Shown: positions 38,165-47,333 of the stretch, piece by piece
Layout: every line of letters begins with the position of its first letter
Position numbering within the stretch: the first letter of the stretch is position 1
Origin: Sphingobium_A sp965228065
Lineage (GTDB): Bacteria > Pseudomonadota > Alphaproteobacteria > Sphingomonadales > Sphingomonadaceae
Length of the DNA stretch: 64,000 bases
Direction: 5' to 3'
NCBI GenBank assembly: GCA_965228065.1
Contig: OZ245788.1
Coordinates: forward strand, 992,001-1,056,000
Made by a program: the position numbers and the translations under genes
The notes under the pieces: model-generated
Told to the model about the DNA's origin: nothing
The model's database searches: none
The model's input: the letters and a program-made list of their open reading frames with translations, nothing else

Positions 38165-39313
38165 ATGATAAACGGCGACTTCGCATATGCCCTGAAAGAG
38201 GAGGCAGCGCGCATCGGCTTTGCTGCGTGCGGAATCGCGCGCGCTGACGCTGCACCCGAAAGTGCTGCGCGGCTCGCCGAATGGCTGTCCGAAGGCCGGC
38301 ATGGCGACATGATCTGGATGGAAAGCCGCGCGGCCGAGCGTGGCAGCCCGCAAGGCCTGTGGCCGCAGGCGCAATCGGTGATCATGCTGGGCATGAGCTA
38401 TGCGCCCGGCACCGATCCGCTGCGGCTGGAGGATGAGGGCGGCATCGGTCGCATCTCCGTCTACGCGCAGGGCGGCGACTATCACGACGTGGTCAAGCGG
38501 GCGTTGAAGGAACTGGCGCGCTGGATCGTGGCGCATGCCGATACGGACGGACACGACGGACTGGGCGTCAAGGTGTTCGTCGATACCGCGCCGGTGATGG
38601 AAAAGCCGCTGGCCGAAGCCGCCGGCATCGGCTGGCAGGGCAAGCACAGCAATCTCGTCAGCCGCGATCATGGCAGCTGGCTGTTCCTCGGCGCGATCTA
38701 CACCACGCTGGTGCTGACGCCCGACACATCGGGCGACGGCCGCTGCGGATCGTGCGACGCCTGCCAGCGGGCCTGTCCGACCGATGCCTTTCCAGCACCT
38801 TATCGCGTCGATGCACGGCGCTGCATCTCCTATCTGACGATCGAGAGCAAAGGGCCGATCCCCGAGGAATTCCGGGTGCCGATGGGCAATCGCATCTATG
38901 GCTGCGACGACTGCCTGGCGGTCTGTCCATGGAACAAATTCGCAGCCGCAGCCGCCGCGAACCGCGCATTCCTTCCGCGCGCCGAGCTGGTCGCGCCGGC
39001 GCTGGCCGATCTCCTCGCGCTCGACGATGCCGGATTTCGTCAGGTCTTCGCTGGGTCGCCGATCAAACGGATCGGGCGCAATCGCATGGTCCGCAACGCC
39101 GCGATAGCGGCAGGCAACAGTGGAGATCGGGGCCTGCTGTCGCGACTTGCGCCCCTGGCCGACGACGAGGATCCGGTGGTCGCGGAGGCGGCGCAATGGG
39201 CGATCGGGCGGTTGGATTCCACTCGCCCTCAGAAACCGTTCGTGTCGAGCGAAGTCGAGACACGCAGCGCCGAACCCAACGCCCCTCGACTTCGCTCGGG
39301 ACAAACGGATTAG
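38165..39313 (+). CDS. queG: Epoxyqueuosine reductase QueG
   Basis: 382 residues. Two ferredoxin-like cluster motifs, CGSCDACQRACPTDAF and CDDCLAVCPWNKFA, bind the [4Fe-4S] clusters that serve the cobalamin cofactor; the C-terminal HEAT-like repeat (GDRGLLSRLAPLADDEDPVVAEAAQWAIGRL) follows. The enzyme makes queuosine in tRNA, the substrate of GluQ-RS. The last 26 or so residues (from about KPFVSSEVETRS) are read from a dispersed repeat and are unlikely to be ancestral QueG sequence. Confidence 0.95.
   Translation: MINGDFAYALKEEAARIGFAACGIARADAAPESAARLAEWLSEGRHGDMIWMESRAAERGSPQGLWPQAQSVIMLGMSYAPGTDPLRLEDEGGIGRISVYAQGGDYHDVVKRALKELARWIVAHADTDGHDGLGVKVFVDTAPVMEKPLAEAAGIGWQGKHSNLVSRDHGSWLFLGAIYTTLVLTPDTSGDGRCGSCDACQRACPTDAFPAPYRVDARRCISYLTIESKGPIPEEFRVPMGNRIYGCDDCLAVCPWNKFAAAAAANRAFLPRAELVAPALADLLALDDAGFRQVFAGSPIKRIGRNRMVRNAAIAAGNSGDRGLLSRLAPLADDEDPVVAEAAQWAIGRLDSTRPQKPFVSSEVETRSAEPNAPRLRSGQTD
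39236..39308. repeat. TCGAGCGAAGTCGAGA dispersed repeat, copy in queG 3' end
   Basis: Arms CCGTTCGTGTCGAGCGAAGTC and CTCGACTTCGCTCGGGACAA form an imperfect inverted pair. It is nearly identical to 59705-59778 over 73 bases, with about six changes. The queG stop TAG follows at 39311-39313. Confidence 0.9.
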
Positions 39314-39320
39314 TTTACCC

Positions 39321-39695
39321 TCAGCGCTTCGCCAGCGCCGCCACGCACGCCGCGCGATCCGCGTCCGAACCGTCGGGCTGACGCGCGTCGAGATAGGTCA
39401 CCACCGGCTCCTGTCCGGCCTTGCGCGAGTAGAGATAGACGTCGAGCACGCATATGCCGCTGCCGAACTGGAGTTTGCGGCCACTGGCCTCGCGCACGTC
39501 CTGATCAGGCTTGCCGAACATGGCGGTCAGCGATTTGGCGCTTTGCCCCATGACGCGCTCGAGCCCGGCCAGCGGAATGGAGGCGGGCCGTGAAGGCGGT
39601 GGCGGCGGCAGCGTGGCGGCCGGCCTGACCGGTGCGCCGCCACATCCCGCGAGCAGCGCAAACGCAGCGCCACACGCCCAGCGGGCATTCCTCAT
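39321..39695 (-). CDS. Hypothetical lipoprotein
   Basis: 124 residues with a lipobox (FALLAGCGG, Cys18) and a proline-rich linker (PPPPPSRPASIP) before a domain of about 80 residues. GQSAKSLTAMFGKPDQDVREASGRKLQFGSGICVLDVYLY looks like the small BamE-like fold of outer-membrane lipoproteins, with two cysteines (CVLD and later AACVAAL) that could pair. Its ATG touches the end of the EI24 gene. Confidence 0.7.
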   Translation of the reverse strand: MRNARWACGAAFALLAGCGGAPVRPAATLPPPPPSRPASIPLAGLERVMGQSAKSLTAMFGKPDQDVREASGRKLQFGSGICVLDVYLYSRKAGQEPVVTYLDARQPDGSDADRAACVAALAKR

Positions 39696-40373
39696 TCAAT
39701 CCCTCCCGTGAAACAGATGCGTCGCCATTGCCGCACCCAGGATCGGTGCAAGCAGGCCGACGACAGGAACCACGAACAGCCCGGTGACGACAAGCCCCAG
39801 CATCAGGCGGCTGGCGCGCGTCGTCGTAAGCCAGCCCCGGACCGCCGCCTCATCCATATGGCGAACCGCAACCATCTCCCCCAGGTCGCGCCCAAGCAAC
39901 AGCGCATTGACCACCACGAACAAGGCCACAGTGCCGATTCCAGTGACAAGCAGGACAAGATAGAGCGGCAGCGCGATGAGATTGAACATCAGCGCCCGCC
40001 CGGCCGAAGCAAGCCCCATGCGCAGCGACCGGGCGATCGATACCGGCCGCGCCCTGGCCAGCGCATCGGGATAATGACGTCGCTCGACCGCTTCGACCAC
40101 CGCATCGGCGAACAGCCCGATCACCGCGATCGCGACGACACGGAACAGCAGCCAGCCCGATATGACCGCGATCAGCGCCGCGCCCGCCGCCGCCGCGAAA
40201 CCCGTGCTGGCGCCCCAGCCCCAGGCAGCGGCGGCGCTGCTCGCCGCCCACCAGAGCGCTATGCCCAGCAGTGCGAAGACCGCGAGCGTGAGGGCGATGG
40301 TTTTCGCCAGAACCTTCAGGATCGGCGGATCGCCGAGCTGACCGAGAGACGACATGAAAGCACGCAGCATCAT
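39696..40373 (-). CDS. EI24 (CysZ-like) membrane protein
   Basis: 225 residues from the ATG at 40373 (MMLRAFMSSLG); ATGs at 40388 and 40370 are alternatives. Four or five membrane segments and LPLYLVLLVTGIGTVALFVVVNALLLGRDLGEMVAVRH are typical of the EI24/CysZ family. CysZ imports sulfate, but no sulfur genes are near, so function is unassigned. It is divergent from the kinase gene, about 100 bases apart. Confidence 0.8.
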   Translation of the reverse strand: MMLRAFMSSLGQLGDPPILKVLAKTIALTLAVFALLGIALWWAASSAAAAWGWGASTGFAAAAGAALIAVISGWLLFRVVAIAVIGLFADAVVEAVERRHYPDALARARPVSIARSLRMGLASAGRALMFNLIALPLYLVLLVTGIGTVALFVVVNALLLGRDLGEMVAVRHMDEAAVRGWLTTTRASRLMLGLVVTGLFVVPVVGLLAPILGAAMATHLFHGRD

Positions 40374-40476
40374 GACGGGATGGGGCATCACACCCGTCCC
40401 CGTCAACGTGCGGTTGCACCGTCCCCCCTCGCCCACTAGACGCCGCGACTATACGCCAAGCGCAGGAGTTTCAGAA

Positions 40477-41478
40477 TTGAGCCAGCCCAGCCATGACATC
40501 GTCGCCATCGGCAACGCGATCGTCGACGTGATCGCCCGTGCGGACGACGCCTTCATTGCGCAGGAAGGCCTGCCCAAAGGCTCGATGCAATTGCTCTTCA
40601 CCACCGAAGAAGCCGAAGCACTCTATGCCAAGATGGGCGCGGGCGTCGAAGCGAGCGGCGGATCCGCCGCGAACACGGTCGCCGGCCTTGCGGCGCTGGG
40701 GCGCAAATGCGGCTTTATCGGCCAGGTTGCCAACGACCAGCTCGGCGCGGTCTTTGCCCATGACATCCGCGCACAAGGCGTGTCCTTTCCCACCGCGGTG
40801 CGCACCGAATCCGAACCGCCCACCGCGCGCTGCCTGATCCTGGTCACGCCCGACGGCCAGCGCACGATGAACACCTTTCTTGGCGCCTCGCAGTTCCTGC
40901 CCGCGGCAGCACTGGATGAAGCGCTGATCGCGGATGCCGCCATCCTCTATCTCGAAGGCTATCTCTGGGACCCTGCGGAACCGCGCGCCGCAATGCGCAA
41001 AGCGATTGCGATCGCGCGTGGCGCGGGCCGTAAAGTCGCATTCACCCTGTCCGACACATTCTGCATCTCGCGCCATCGCGACGATTTCGTGAAGCTGATC
41101 GAAGATGGCGATGTCGACATCCTGTTCGCCAACGAGGCCGAAATCACGTCACTGACCGAACTCGACGATTTCGAGGCGGCGGTCGCGAAAGTCGCAGCGC
41201 ACGTGCCTTTGCTGGTGGTGACGCGTAGCGAACAGGGCGCGATCGCGATCAAGGACGGCGTGCGCTCTGCGGTTCCTGCCGAGCCGATCGATGAGGTCGT
41301 CGACACGACCGGCGCGGGCGACCTGTTCGCCGCGGGATTCCTGGCTGGACAGGCAGAGGGCCGCTCGGTCGAGGACAGCCTGACCATGGGCGCGATCTGC
41401 GCCGCCGAGATCATCTCGCATTACGGCGCCCGCCCCGAAGCCGATATCAAGGAACTGGTGACAAAGCGGTTCGCCTGA
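40477..41478 (+). CDS. Adenosine kinase-like PfkB family kinase
   Basis: 333 residues. No ATG fits, and TTG at 40477 is chosen because AGGAG (40464-40468) is eight bases before it. The PfkB signatures are present: ASGGSAANTVAGLAALGRKCGFIGQV near the N-terminus and DTTGAGDLFAAGFLAG with the catalytic Asp near the C-terminus. Alphaproteobacterial proteins of this type are called adenosine kinases, though some use other nucleosides or sugars. Confidence 0.9.
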   Translation: MSQPSHDIVAIGNAIVDVIARADDAFIAQEGLPKGSMQLLFTTEEAEALYAKMGAGVEASGGSAANTVAGLAALGRKCGFIGQVANDQLGAVFAHDIRAQGVSFPTAVRTESEPPTARCLILVTPDGQRTMNTFLGASQFLPAAALDEALIADAAILYLEGYLWDPAEPRAAMRKAIAIARGAGRKVAFTLSDTFCISRHRDDFVKLIEDGDVDILFANEAEITSLTELDDFEAAVAKVAAHVPLLVVTRSEQGAIAIKDGVRSAVPAEPIDEVVDTTGAGDLFAAGFLAGQAEGRSVEDSLTMGAICAAEIISHYGARPEADIKELVTKRFA

Positions 41479-41508
41479 TCGGCCCGTAGCTGGACATCGC
41501 GGACATAA

Positions 41509-41536
41509 AAAAGGGGAGGCCGAGGCCTCCCCTTTT
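41509..41536. terminator. Bidirectional rho-independent terminator
   Basis: AAAAGGGGAGGCC and GGCCTCCCCTTTT arms with a GA-containing loop form a near-perfect hairpin flanked by A and T runs on both sides. It lies between the convergent kinase and permease genes and should end both transcripts. Confidence 0.9.
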
Positions 41537-41556
41537 CTTTGACTATCGAAGCCCGA

Positions 41557-43098
41557 TCAGAGCTTGGGAACCGGCGGTACCGGCTGCTGCGGTGCGTCAG
41601 CATCGGTTTCATGCACTTCGTCATGGCCCAGGCCGACATGGCTGCGGGGACGACCGTAGAGGAAGTAGACGACAAGGCCGATTGCTGCCCAACCGAGGAA
41701 CATCAGCTTGGTTTCATGGCCGAGGCTGATGAAGAGATAGAGGCAGCCCGCCACCGCGATCGGCGCGGTGACCATGACGGCAGGCGTCCGGAAGGGACGG
41801 CGGCGGTTGGGATCGGTCCGGCGCAGGATCAGCACCGCGATCGACACCGCCGCGAACGCGAACAGCGTGCCGCTGTTCGAGATGTCCGCCAGCTTGCCGA
41901 CCGGGAAGAACGCCGCGAACAGGGCGACGAACATGCCGGTCAGGATCGTGATGACGTGCGGCGTGTGGAACTTCGGGTGGATCTTCGAGAAGACCGGCGG
42001 AAGCAGGCCGTCACGGCTCATGACGAAGAAGATGCGGGTCTGGCCGTACATCATCATCAGGATGACGGAGGGCAGCGCCAGGCCGGCAGCGAGGCCGATC
42101 AGGTTGCCGATCTGGGGCCAGCCGATTTCACGCATCGTCCAGGCCAGGGCTTCCTTCGAGCAGACGACCGCTTCGCCGCCCGTGCTGGCGGCATGCGCGA
42201 CGCAGGCCTTGGCGAGTTCGACGCTGCCCGGGGGCAGTGCGGCGCCGTCGGGGCCGAGCAGAGGCTGAGCACCGACGCTGCCGATGACGCCGGCGGCGAC
42301 GAGCAGGTAGAAGATGGTGCAGATGGCCAGCGAACCGATCAGGCCGATCGGCATGTTGCGCTGGGGGTTCTTGGTTTCCTCGGCGGCGGTCGAAACCGCG
42401 TCGAAGCCGACATAGGCGAAGAAGATCGAAGCAGCGGCCGCCGAGACGCCGGCAAAGCCGAGCGGCGAGAAAGGCGTGAAATTGTCCATGTTCATCGCGG
42501 GCACGGCCAGGACGATGAACAGGGTGAGTGCGGCAACCTTGATCGCGACCAGGATCGCGTTGACGAACGCGCTTTCCTTGGTGCCGATCACCAGCAGCCA
42601 GGTGACGAGACCGGCGATCGCCATTGCGGGCAGATTGACGATACCGCCGTCATAGGGGCCGCGCACCAGCATGTCGGGTATGTCCATGGAAAAGGCGTTT
42701 TCCAGCAACCCGACCACATAGCCCGACCACCCGACCGACACGGCGCCCGCGGCGACCGCATATTCGAGGATCAGTGCCCAGCCGACCATCCAGGCGATCA
42801 ACTCGCCCATGACCGCATAGCTGTATGTGTAGGCGGAGCCCGAAACCGGCACCATCGCGGCCATTTCGGCGTAGCAGAGTGCGGCCACCGCACAGACGAC
42901 GCCGGCGATGACGAAGGCGAGCATCATGCCCGGCCCCGCCTTTTGCGCGGCCTCGGCGGTCAGCACGAAGATTCCGGTTCCGATCACGGCGCCGATGCCG
43001 AGCATCGTCAGCTGAAAGGCCCCTAACGAGCGCGTCAGCGCTTTCTTCTCGGCAGTTGCAAGAATTGCATCGAGTGACTTGATGCGCCCGAATATCAT
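41557..43098 (-). CDS. APC family amino-acid permease
   Basis: 513 residues from the ATG at 43098; a TTG codon precedes it. Twelve or more membrane segments. The TM1 helix break MLGIGAVIGTGIFVLTAEAA is the substrate-binding GAxIGTGIF of the APC superfamily, and the overall pattern (FFAYVGFDAVSTAAEETKNPQRNMPIGLIGSL) fits the cationic amino-acid transporter branch. Substrate unproven. The HIT gene lies 88 bases upstream. Confidence 0.9.
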   Translation of the reverse strand: MIFGRIKSLDAILATAEKKALTRSLGAFQLTMLGIGAVIGTGIFVLTAEAAQKAGPGMMLAFVIAGVVCAVAALCYAEMAAMVPVSGSAYTYSYAVMGELIAWMVGWALILEYAVAAGAVSVGWSGYVVGLLENAFSMDIPDMLVRGPYDGGIVNLPAMAIAGLVTWLLVIGTKESAFVNAILVAIKVAALTLFIVLAVPAMNMDNFTPFSPLGFAGVSAAAASIFFAYVGFDAVSTAAEETKNPQRNMPIGLIGSLAICTIFYLLVAAGVIGSVGAQPLLGPDGAALPPGSVELAKACVAHAASTGGEAVVCSKEALAWTMREIGWPQIGNLIGLAAGLALPSVILMMMYGQTRIFFVMSRDGLLPPVFSKIHPKFHTPHVITILTGMFVALFAAFFPVGKLADISNSGTLFAFAAVSIAVLILRRTDPNRRRPFRTPAVMVTAPIAVAGCLYLFISLGHETKLMFLGWAAIGLVVYFLYGRPRSHVGLGHDEVHETDADAPQQPVPPVPKL

Positions 43099-43185
43099 CA
43101 ATGATTCCCCCGCGCTTTTCCAAGCGCTTCCCTGGTGTTTGTGTTGGCGGCGGAGCCTAGTGGCTAATGGCCTGAGCGCAATAGC

Positions 43186-43563
43186 CTATCTCGCGATCAT
43201 CGGCCCCAACGATTTGCCGGCGAAGATATGGATGTGCAGATGCGCGATTTCCTGCCCGCCATCCATGCCGATATTCGCAAGCAGACGATATCCCGGCTCG
43301 ACCAGGCCTGCCTCACGCGCGACATGGCCGACCGCGCGGACAAAGCCCGCAATCTCCGCATCGGACGCACGGGTCGAGAAATCGTCCCACGACACATAAG
43401 CCCCTTTGGGGATCACCAAAATGTGGTGCGGCGCCTGCGGGTTGATGTCGTGAAAGGCCAGCACATGATCGTCTTCATAGACGGTCCGGTTCGGTATCTC
43501 TCCGCGCAGGATTTTCGCGAAGATGTTCTGGTCGTCATAGGGCCGGGTGGCGTCGATCGGCAT
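43186..43563 (-). CDS. HIT family (HINT-like) nucleotide hydrolase
   Basis: 125 residues. The catalytic triad motif is HLHIHIF, and FAKILRGEIPNRTVYEDDHVLAFHDINPQAPHHILVIPK is the HINT-branch N-terminal half. Such proteins cleave AMP from phosphoramidates such as AMP-lysine. It closes the his operon downstream of hisE, separated by a palindrome. Confidence 0.93.
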   Translation of the reverse strand: MPIDATRPYDDQNIFAKILRGEIPNRTVYEDDHVLAFHDINPQAPHHILVIPKGAYVSWDDFSTRASDAEIAGFVRAVGHVAREAGLVEPGYRLLANIGMDGGQEIAHLHIHIFAGKSLGPMIAR

Positions 43564-43597
43564 TCAGAGCGCTCCTGTCATGTGCGTACTCATCCAC

Positions 43598-43631
43598 CAT
43601 CGTCATTCCGGCTTTCGCCGGAATGACGATG
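43598..43631. repeat. Perfect palindrome CATCGTCATTCCGGC...
   Basis: Arms CATCGTCATTCCGGC and GCCGGAATGACGATG pair over 15 bases around TTTC. Hairpins with GTCATTCCGGC are dispersed in many proteobacterial genomes. It sits between hisE and the HIT gene and may dampen read-through to the latter. Confidence 0.85.
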
Positions 43632-43633
43632 AA

Positions 43634-43951
43634 TCACGTTTGCCGCGAAGCCTTCTCGACCAGGCCCGAAACACCTTCGCGCCGATCGAGCTCGGCAAAG
43701 ACATCCGCGAAGGACAGGTCGAAATCGGCGAGCAGCACCGAAAGATGGAAGATCAGGTCGGCAGCTTCGGACGTGACCCCGTCGCGATCGCCGGCGATCG
43801 CGGCGATCACCGTCTCCACGGCTTCCTCGCCCAGCTTCTGCGCCATCTTGGCGCGCCCCTTGGACGTCAGCTTGGCAACATAGGAGGTTTCGGGATCGGC
43901 GCCGCGCCGCGCGCGGACCACCGCCTCAAGCCTGTCGATCGCATCGCTCAT
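43634..43951 (-). CDS. hisE: Phosphoribosyl-ATP diphosphatase
   Basis: 105 residues of the HisE/MazG-like fold: SYVAKLTSKGRAKMAQKLGEEAVETVIAA with the EExxE metal-binding helix, then EAADLIFHLSVLL. It hydrolyses phosphoribosyl-ATP in step 2 of histidine synthesis. Its ATG overlaps the hisF stop by four bases. Confidence 0.96.
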   Translation of the reverse strand: MSDAIDRLEAVVRARRGADPETSYVAKLTSKGRAKMAQKLGEEAVETVIAAIAGDRDGVTSEAADLIFHLSVLLADFDLSFADVFAELDRREGVSGLVEKASRQT

Positions 43952-44748
43952 GGTTGCGGGTCTGCCGTTGCGGGCGCAGCCTGTAAAGGTGCGCGGACGG
44001 GGATACCCGCAGCGGCGAGCGCGGCGTGCGCCTCTGCGATGCTGTGCTGGCCGAAATGGAAGATCGATGCGGCCAGCACGGCGCTGGCATGACCCTCGAC
44101 GATGCCGGCGACGAGATGGTCGAGCGCGCCGACCCCGCCGCTGGCGATCACCGGCACGGGCACCGCATCGGCGACGAGGCGGGTGAGCGCGAGATCATAG
44201 CCATCGCGTGTCCCGTCGCGATCCATCGAAGTTACAAGCAACTCGCCCGCACCGAGCGTGGCCAGGCGAACGGCGTGTTCCAGCGCATCGATCCCGGTCT
44301 CGCGCCGGCCGCCATGGGTGAAGATCTCCCAGCGTCCTGGCGCCACCTGACGCGCATCGACCGAAGCGACGACGCACTGGCTGCCAAAGCGGTCTGCCAT
44401 GTCCGCGACCAGTTCGGGCCGGGCGACCGCCGCGCTGTTCACCGCCACCTTGTCCGCGCCGGCAAGCAGCAGCGCGCGCGCGTCGTCCGGGCTGCGCACG
44501 CCGCCGCCCACGGTCAACGGCATGAAACAGACCTCGGCGGTGCGGCGCACCATGTCGAGCAAGGTGCCGCGCCCTTCATGGCTTGCCGAGATATCGAGGA
44601 AGCAGAGTTCGTCGGCGCCCGCCGCGTCATAGGCGCGCGCGGCCTCCACCGGATCGCCGGCATCGCGCAGGTCGACGAAGTTGACGCCCTTCACCACGCG
44701 GCCATTGGCCACGTCGAGACAGGGAATGACGCGCGCGCGGACCGTCAT
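43948..44748 (-). CDS. hisF: Imidazole glycerol phosphate synthase, cyclase subunit
   Basis: 266 residues from the ATG at 44748, seven bases after hisA. The barrel begins ARVIPCLDVANGRVVKGVNF with the catalytic Asp, and the other half has VTSMDRDGTRDGYD. Ammonia from HisH is used to make imidazole glycerol phosphate and AICAR. The C-terminus has an extra dozen residues (QAAPATADPQP). Confidence 0.97.
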   Translation of the reverse strand: MTVRARVIPCLDVANGRVVKGVNFVDLRDAGDPVEAARAYDAAGADELCFLDISASHEGRGTLLDMVRRTAEVCFMPLTVGGGVRSPDDARALLLAGADKVAVNSAAVARPELVADMADRFGSQCVVASVDARQVAPGRWEIFTHGGRRETGIDALEHAVRLATLGAGELLVTSMDRDGTRDGYDLALTRLVADAVPVPVIASGGVGALDHLVAGIVEGHASAVLAASIFHFGQHSIAEAHAALAAAGIPVRAPLQAAPATADPQP

Positions 44749-44755
44749 ACGCCGG

Positions 44756-45487
44756 TCAGACCCGTGCGACCGACAGCGCCGCCGCCAGATCGAGCCGCCC
44801 GTCATACAGCGCGCGTCCGGTGATCACGCCCTCGATGCCATCCTTGGCATGAATGGCGAGCATACGAATGTCGGCAATGCCGGCGACGCCGCCGCTCGCG
44901 ATCACCGGGATGCTCGAGCTTCGCGCGAGATCGACAGTCGCCTCGACATTGCAGCCCTTGAGCAGTCCGTCACGGCCGACATCGGTGAACAGCAGGGCAG
45001 CAACCCCGGCATCCTCGAACCTGCGCGCCATCTCCACCACCGCAACGGTGGAGACATCGGCCCAACCCTTGGTGGCGACCATGCCGTCGCGGGCATCGAC
45101 CGCGACGACGATGCCGCCGGGGAAATCCCTGGCAGCGGCGCGGACCAGTTCCGGATTGTCGAGCGCGGCAGTGCCGATCACGATTCGCGAGACGCCCAGA
45201 TCGAACCAGCGTTCGATCGCGGCCCGATCGCGGATGCCGCCGCCCAGCTGCACATGGCCCGGGAAACGCTCGACGATCGCCTTGACCGCCTCACCATTGA
45301 CAGACTGGCCGGCAAAGGCGCCGTCGAGATCGACGACATGAAGATGCTCGGCACCCGCGTCGGCGAACAGCATCGCCTGGGCGGCGGGATCGTCGCCATA
45401 AACGGTCGCACGATCCATATCGCCCTCGGCCAGACGAACGACCTGGCCGCCCTTGAGATCGATGGCGGGAAAAACGATCAGGCTCAT
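44756..45487 (-). CDS. hisA: ProFAR isomerase HisA
   Basis: 243 residues. VFPAIDLKGGQVVRL with the catalytic Asp, and the C-terminal FTDVGRDGLLKG and VIASGGVAG phosphate-binding loop, define the HisA barrel, a sister of HisF. It overlaps the hisH stop by four bases. Confidence 0.97.
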   Translation of the reverse strand: MSLIVFPAIDLKGGQVVRLAEGDMDRATVYGDDPAAQAMLFADAGAEHLHVVDLDGAFAGQSVNGEAVKAIVERFPGHVQLGGGIRDRAAIERWFDLGVSRIVIGTAALDNPELVRAAARDFPGGIVVAVDARDGMVATKGWADVSTVAVVEMARRFEDAGVAALLFTDVGRDGLLKGCNVEATVDLARSSSIPVIASGGVAGIADIRMLAIHAKDGIEGVITGRALYDGRLDLAAALSVARV

Positions 45488-46095
45488 GGCTTCCAGTCCA
45501 GAAAACGTTCGAGAAATGCGAGTCCGTAGCGCTGGCTCTTCTCGGGGTGGAATTGAACCCCGATCATCGTGTCGCGCCCGATCGCCGCGGTCACCGGACC
45601 GCCATGATCGGTCAGCGCCAGCACGTCGGCGCCCTCAAAGGCGAAACCATGGAGGAAATAGGCCTCGCCGGGTTCGATCAGGCTGTGCTCGATCACCGGC
45701 GTCACGCTGTTCCAGCCCATATGCGGCACCTTGAGCACCGGATCGGCGGGGTCGAGCGCGACGACCTTGCCGCTGATCCAGCCCAGCCCTTCATGGCCGC
45801 CCAGCTCTTCGCCGCGATCCGCCATCAGCTGCATGCCGACACAGATGCCGAGAAATGGCCGTCCCGCGCCGCGCACCGCTTCGTCGAGCGCATCGCGCAT
45901 GCCGGGCACCGCGTTCAGCGCCGACGCACAGGCGGCATAGGCACCGACACCGGGCAGCACGATCCGGTCCACACCGCGCACGATCGCCGGATCGGCGGTC
46001 ACGACGACGCCTTCGGCACCGGCCGCCTTCAGCGCATTATGGACCGAGTGAAGATTGCCGGCGCCATAGTCGATCAGCGCAACGGTCTCAGCCAC
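45484..46095 (-). CDS. hisH: Imidazole glycerol phosphate synthase, glutaminase subunit
   Basis: 203 residues starting with GTG at 46095, overlapping hisB by eight bases. VALIDYGAGNLHSV opens the class I glutaminase fold; the nucleophile Cys is in LGICVGMQLM and the His/Glu pair is in GVQFHPEKSQ. It delivers ammonia to HisF. Confidence 0.96.
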   Translation of the reverse strand: MAETVALIDYGAGNLHSVHNALKAAGAEGVVVTADPAIVRGVDRIVLPGVGAYAACASALNAVPGMRDALDEAVRGAGRPFLGICVGMQLMADRGEELGGHEGLGWISGKVVALDPADPVLKVPHMGWNSVTPVIEHSLIEPGEAYFLHGFAFEGADVLALTDHGGPVTAAIGRDTMIGVQFHPEKSQRYGLAFLERFLDWKP

Positions 46096-46696
46096 CGGTG
46101 CCCGCGCCCCCGAGCGTGCCCTTGGTGGATGGAATCGAATCGGCCTTGCGCGGATCGATCTCCACGGCCTGGCGCAACGCGCGCGCCAGCGCCTTGAACG
46201 CGCTCTCGACGATATGGTGGTTGTTGCGCCCGTATAGATTTTCCAGGTGCAACGTGATTCCGGCCGCTCCGGAGAAGGCATGGAACCAGTGTTCGAACAA
46301 TTCGGTATCCATCTCGCCCAGTCGCGGCTGGCTGAACGCCGCTTTCCAGACCAGGAACGGCCGGCCGGAGATGTCGATCGCGGCGCGCGTCAGCGTCTCG
46401 TCCATCGGCGCATAGGCCGTGCCGTAACGCGTGATTCCGCGTCGATCGCCCAGTGCCTGGCTCACGGCCTCGCCGATCGCGATCCCCGAATCCTCGGTGG
46501 TGTGATGCTGGTCGACATGCAGGTCGCCGGCGATCTTCACGTCGAGATCGATCAGTGAATGCCTGGAAAGCTGTTCCAGCATGTGGTCGAGGAAGCCGAT
46601 CCCGGTCGAGACCGTGTAGACGCCGGTCCCATCGAGATTGACGGTGACGTCGATCTCGGTTTCCTTGGTCTTGCGGGCTATGGTCGCTGTGCGCAT
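46088..46696 (-). CDS. hisB: Imidazoleglycerol-phosphate dehydratase
   Basis: 202 residues, the monofunctional form without a phosphatase domain. Metal-binding motifs DLHVDQHHTTEDSGIAIGEA and NNHHIVESAFKALARAL are complete. It leads the hisB-hisH-hisA-hisF-hisE set and faces sspB across 75 bases. Confidence 0.97.
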   Translation of the reverse strand: MRTATIARKTKETEIDVTVNLDGTGVYTVSTGIGFLDHMLEQLSRHSLIDLDVKIAGDLHVDQHHTTEDSGIAIGEAVSQALGDRRGITRYGTAYAPMDETLTRAAIDISGRPFLVWKAAFSQPRLGEMDTELFEHWFHAFSGAAGITLHLENLYGRNNHHIVESAFKALARALRQAVEIDPRKADSIPSTKGTLGGAGTGG

Positions 46697-46771
46697 GATG
46701 CGCCCCTATAGCGCGCAGGAATGCTGGCGCAATCACTTGACCAGCCGCGCATCAGCGTTCACCACGGCGCG

Positions 46772-47251
46772 ATGAGCGACGATACGCCCGATAGCCTGAT
46801 TCCCTATGACGAGATCGTGCAGGAAGCACTGCGCGCGGTCGTCGGCCGCGTGCTCGGCGAGGTCGAGCGTTCGGGCGGTCTGCCTGGACAGCATCATTTC
46901 TACATCACCTTCAAGACGGGTGCGCCGGGCGTCGATATTCCGCGCCATCTGAGCGAACGATTCCCCGACGAGATGACCATCGTCCTGCAGAATCGATTCT
47001 GGGATCTGAAGGTCGCGGAAGACGGCTTCGAAGTCGCGCTGAGCTTCAACCAGGTCGCGTCGCATCTGATCATCCCCTTCGCCGCGGTCACGGGCTTCCA
47101 CGATCCCGCGGTCAATTTTGCGCTCCAGTTCCAGGCGCAGGGCGACGAGGGCGCCGATGCCGAGCACGAAGCGGAGAATGACCGCCCGATTGCCGTGCCG
47201 GTCGAAGACGGCTCGAACGTCGTGACCGTAGATTTCGGCCGGAAGAAATAA
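46772..47251 (+). CDS. sspB: SspB family ClpXP adaptor protein
   Basis: 159 residues from the ATG at 46772. The substrate-binding fold is seen as HHFYITFKTGAPGVDIPRHLSERFPDEMTIVLQNRFWDL, followed by an acidic linker and a C-terminal VVTVDFGRKK tail in place of the ClpX-binding XB motif of enterobacteria. This is the alphaproteobacterial SspB-alpha form, which delivers ssrA-tagged proteins to ClpXP. Confidence 0.92.
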   Translation: MSDDTPDSLIPYDEIVQEALRAVVGRVLGEVERSGGLPGQHHFYITFKTGAPGVDIPRHLSERFPDEMTIVLQNRFWDLKVAEDGFEVALSFNQVASHLIIPFAAVTGFHDPAVNFALQFQAQGDEGADAEHEAENDRPIAVPVEDGSNVVTVDFGRKK

Positions 47252-47333
47252 TCGCGCCGGCCAACCCATATGGGCTGGCATATCCACATCTCTCGCGCCA
47301 TTTGCCCCTCCTGATACCATGACGGAGGATGGG

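Noticed and set aside
41539..43026. A long plus-strand frame opposite the amino-acid permease
   Set aside because: The translation is a low-complexity Asp/Arg/His mix that is the antisense of a membrane protein; the permease signatures are clear on the other strand.
47260..47285. Terminator after sspB
   Set aside because: GCCAACCCATATGGGCTGGC pairs imperfectly and is not followed by a T run.
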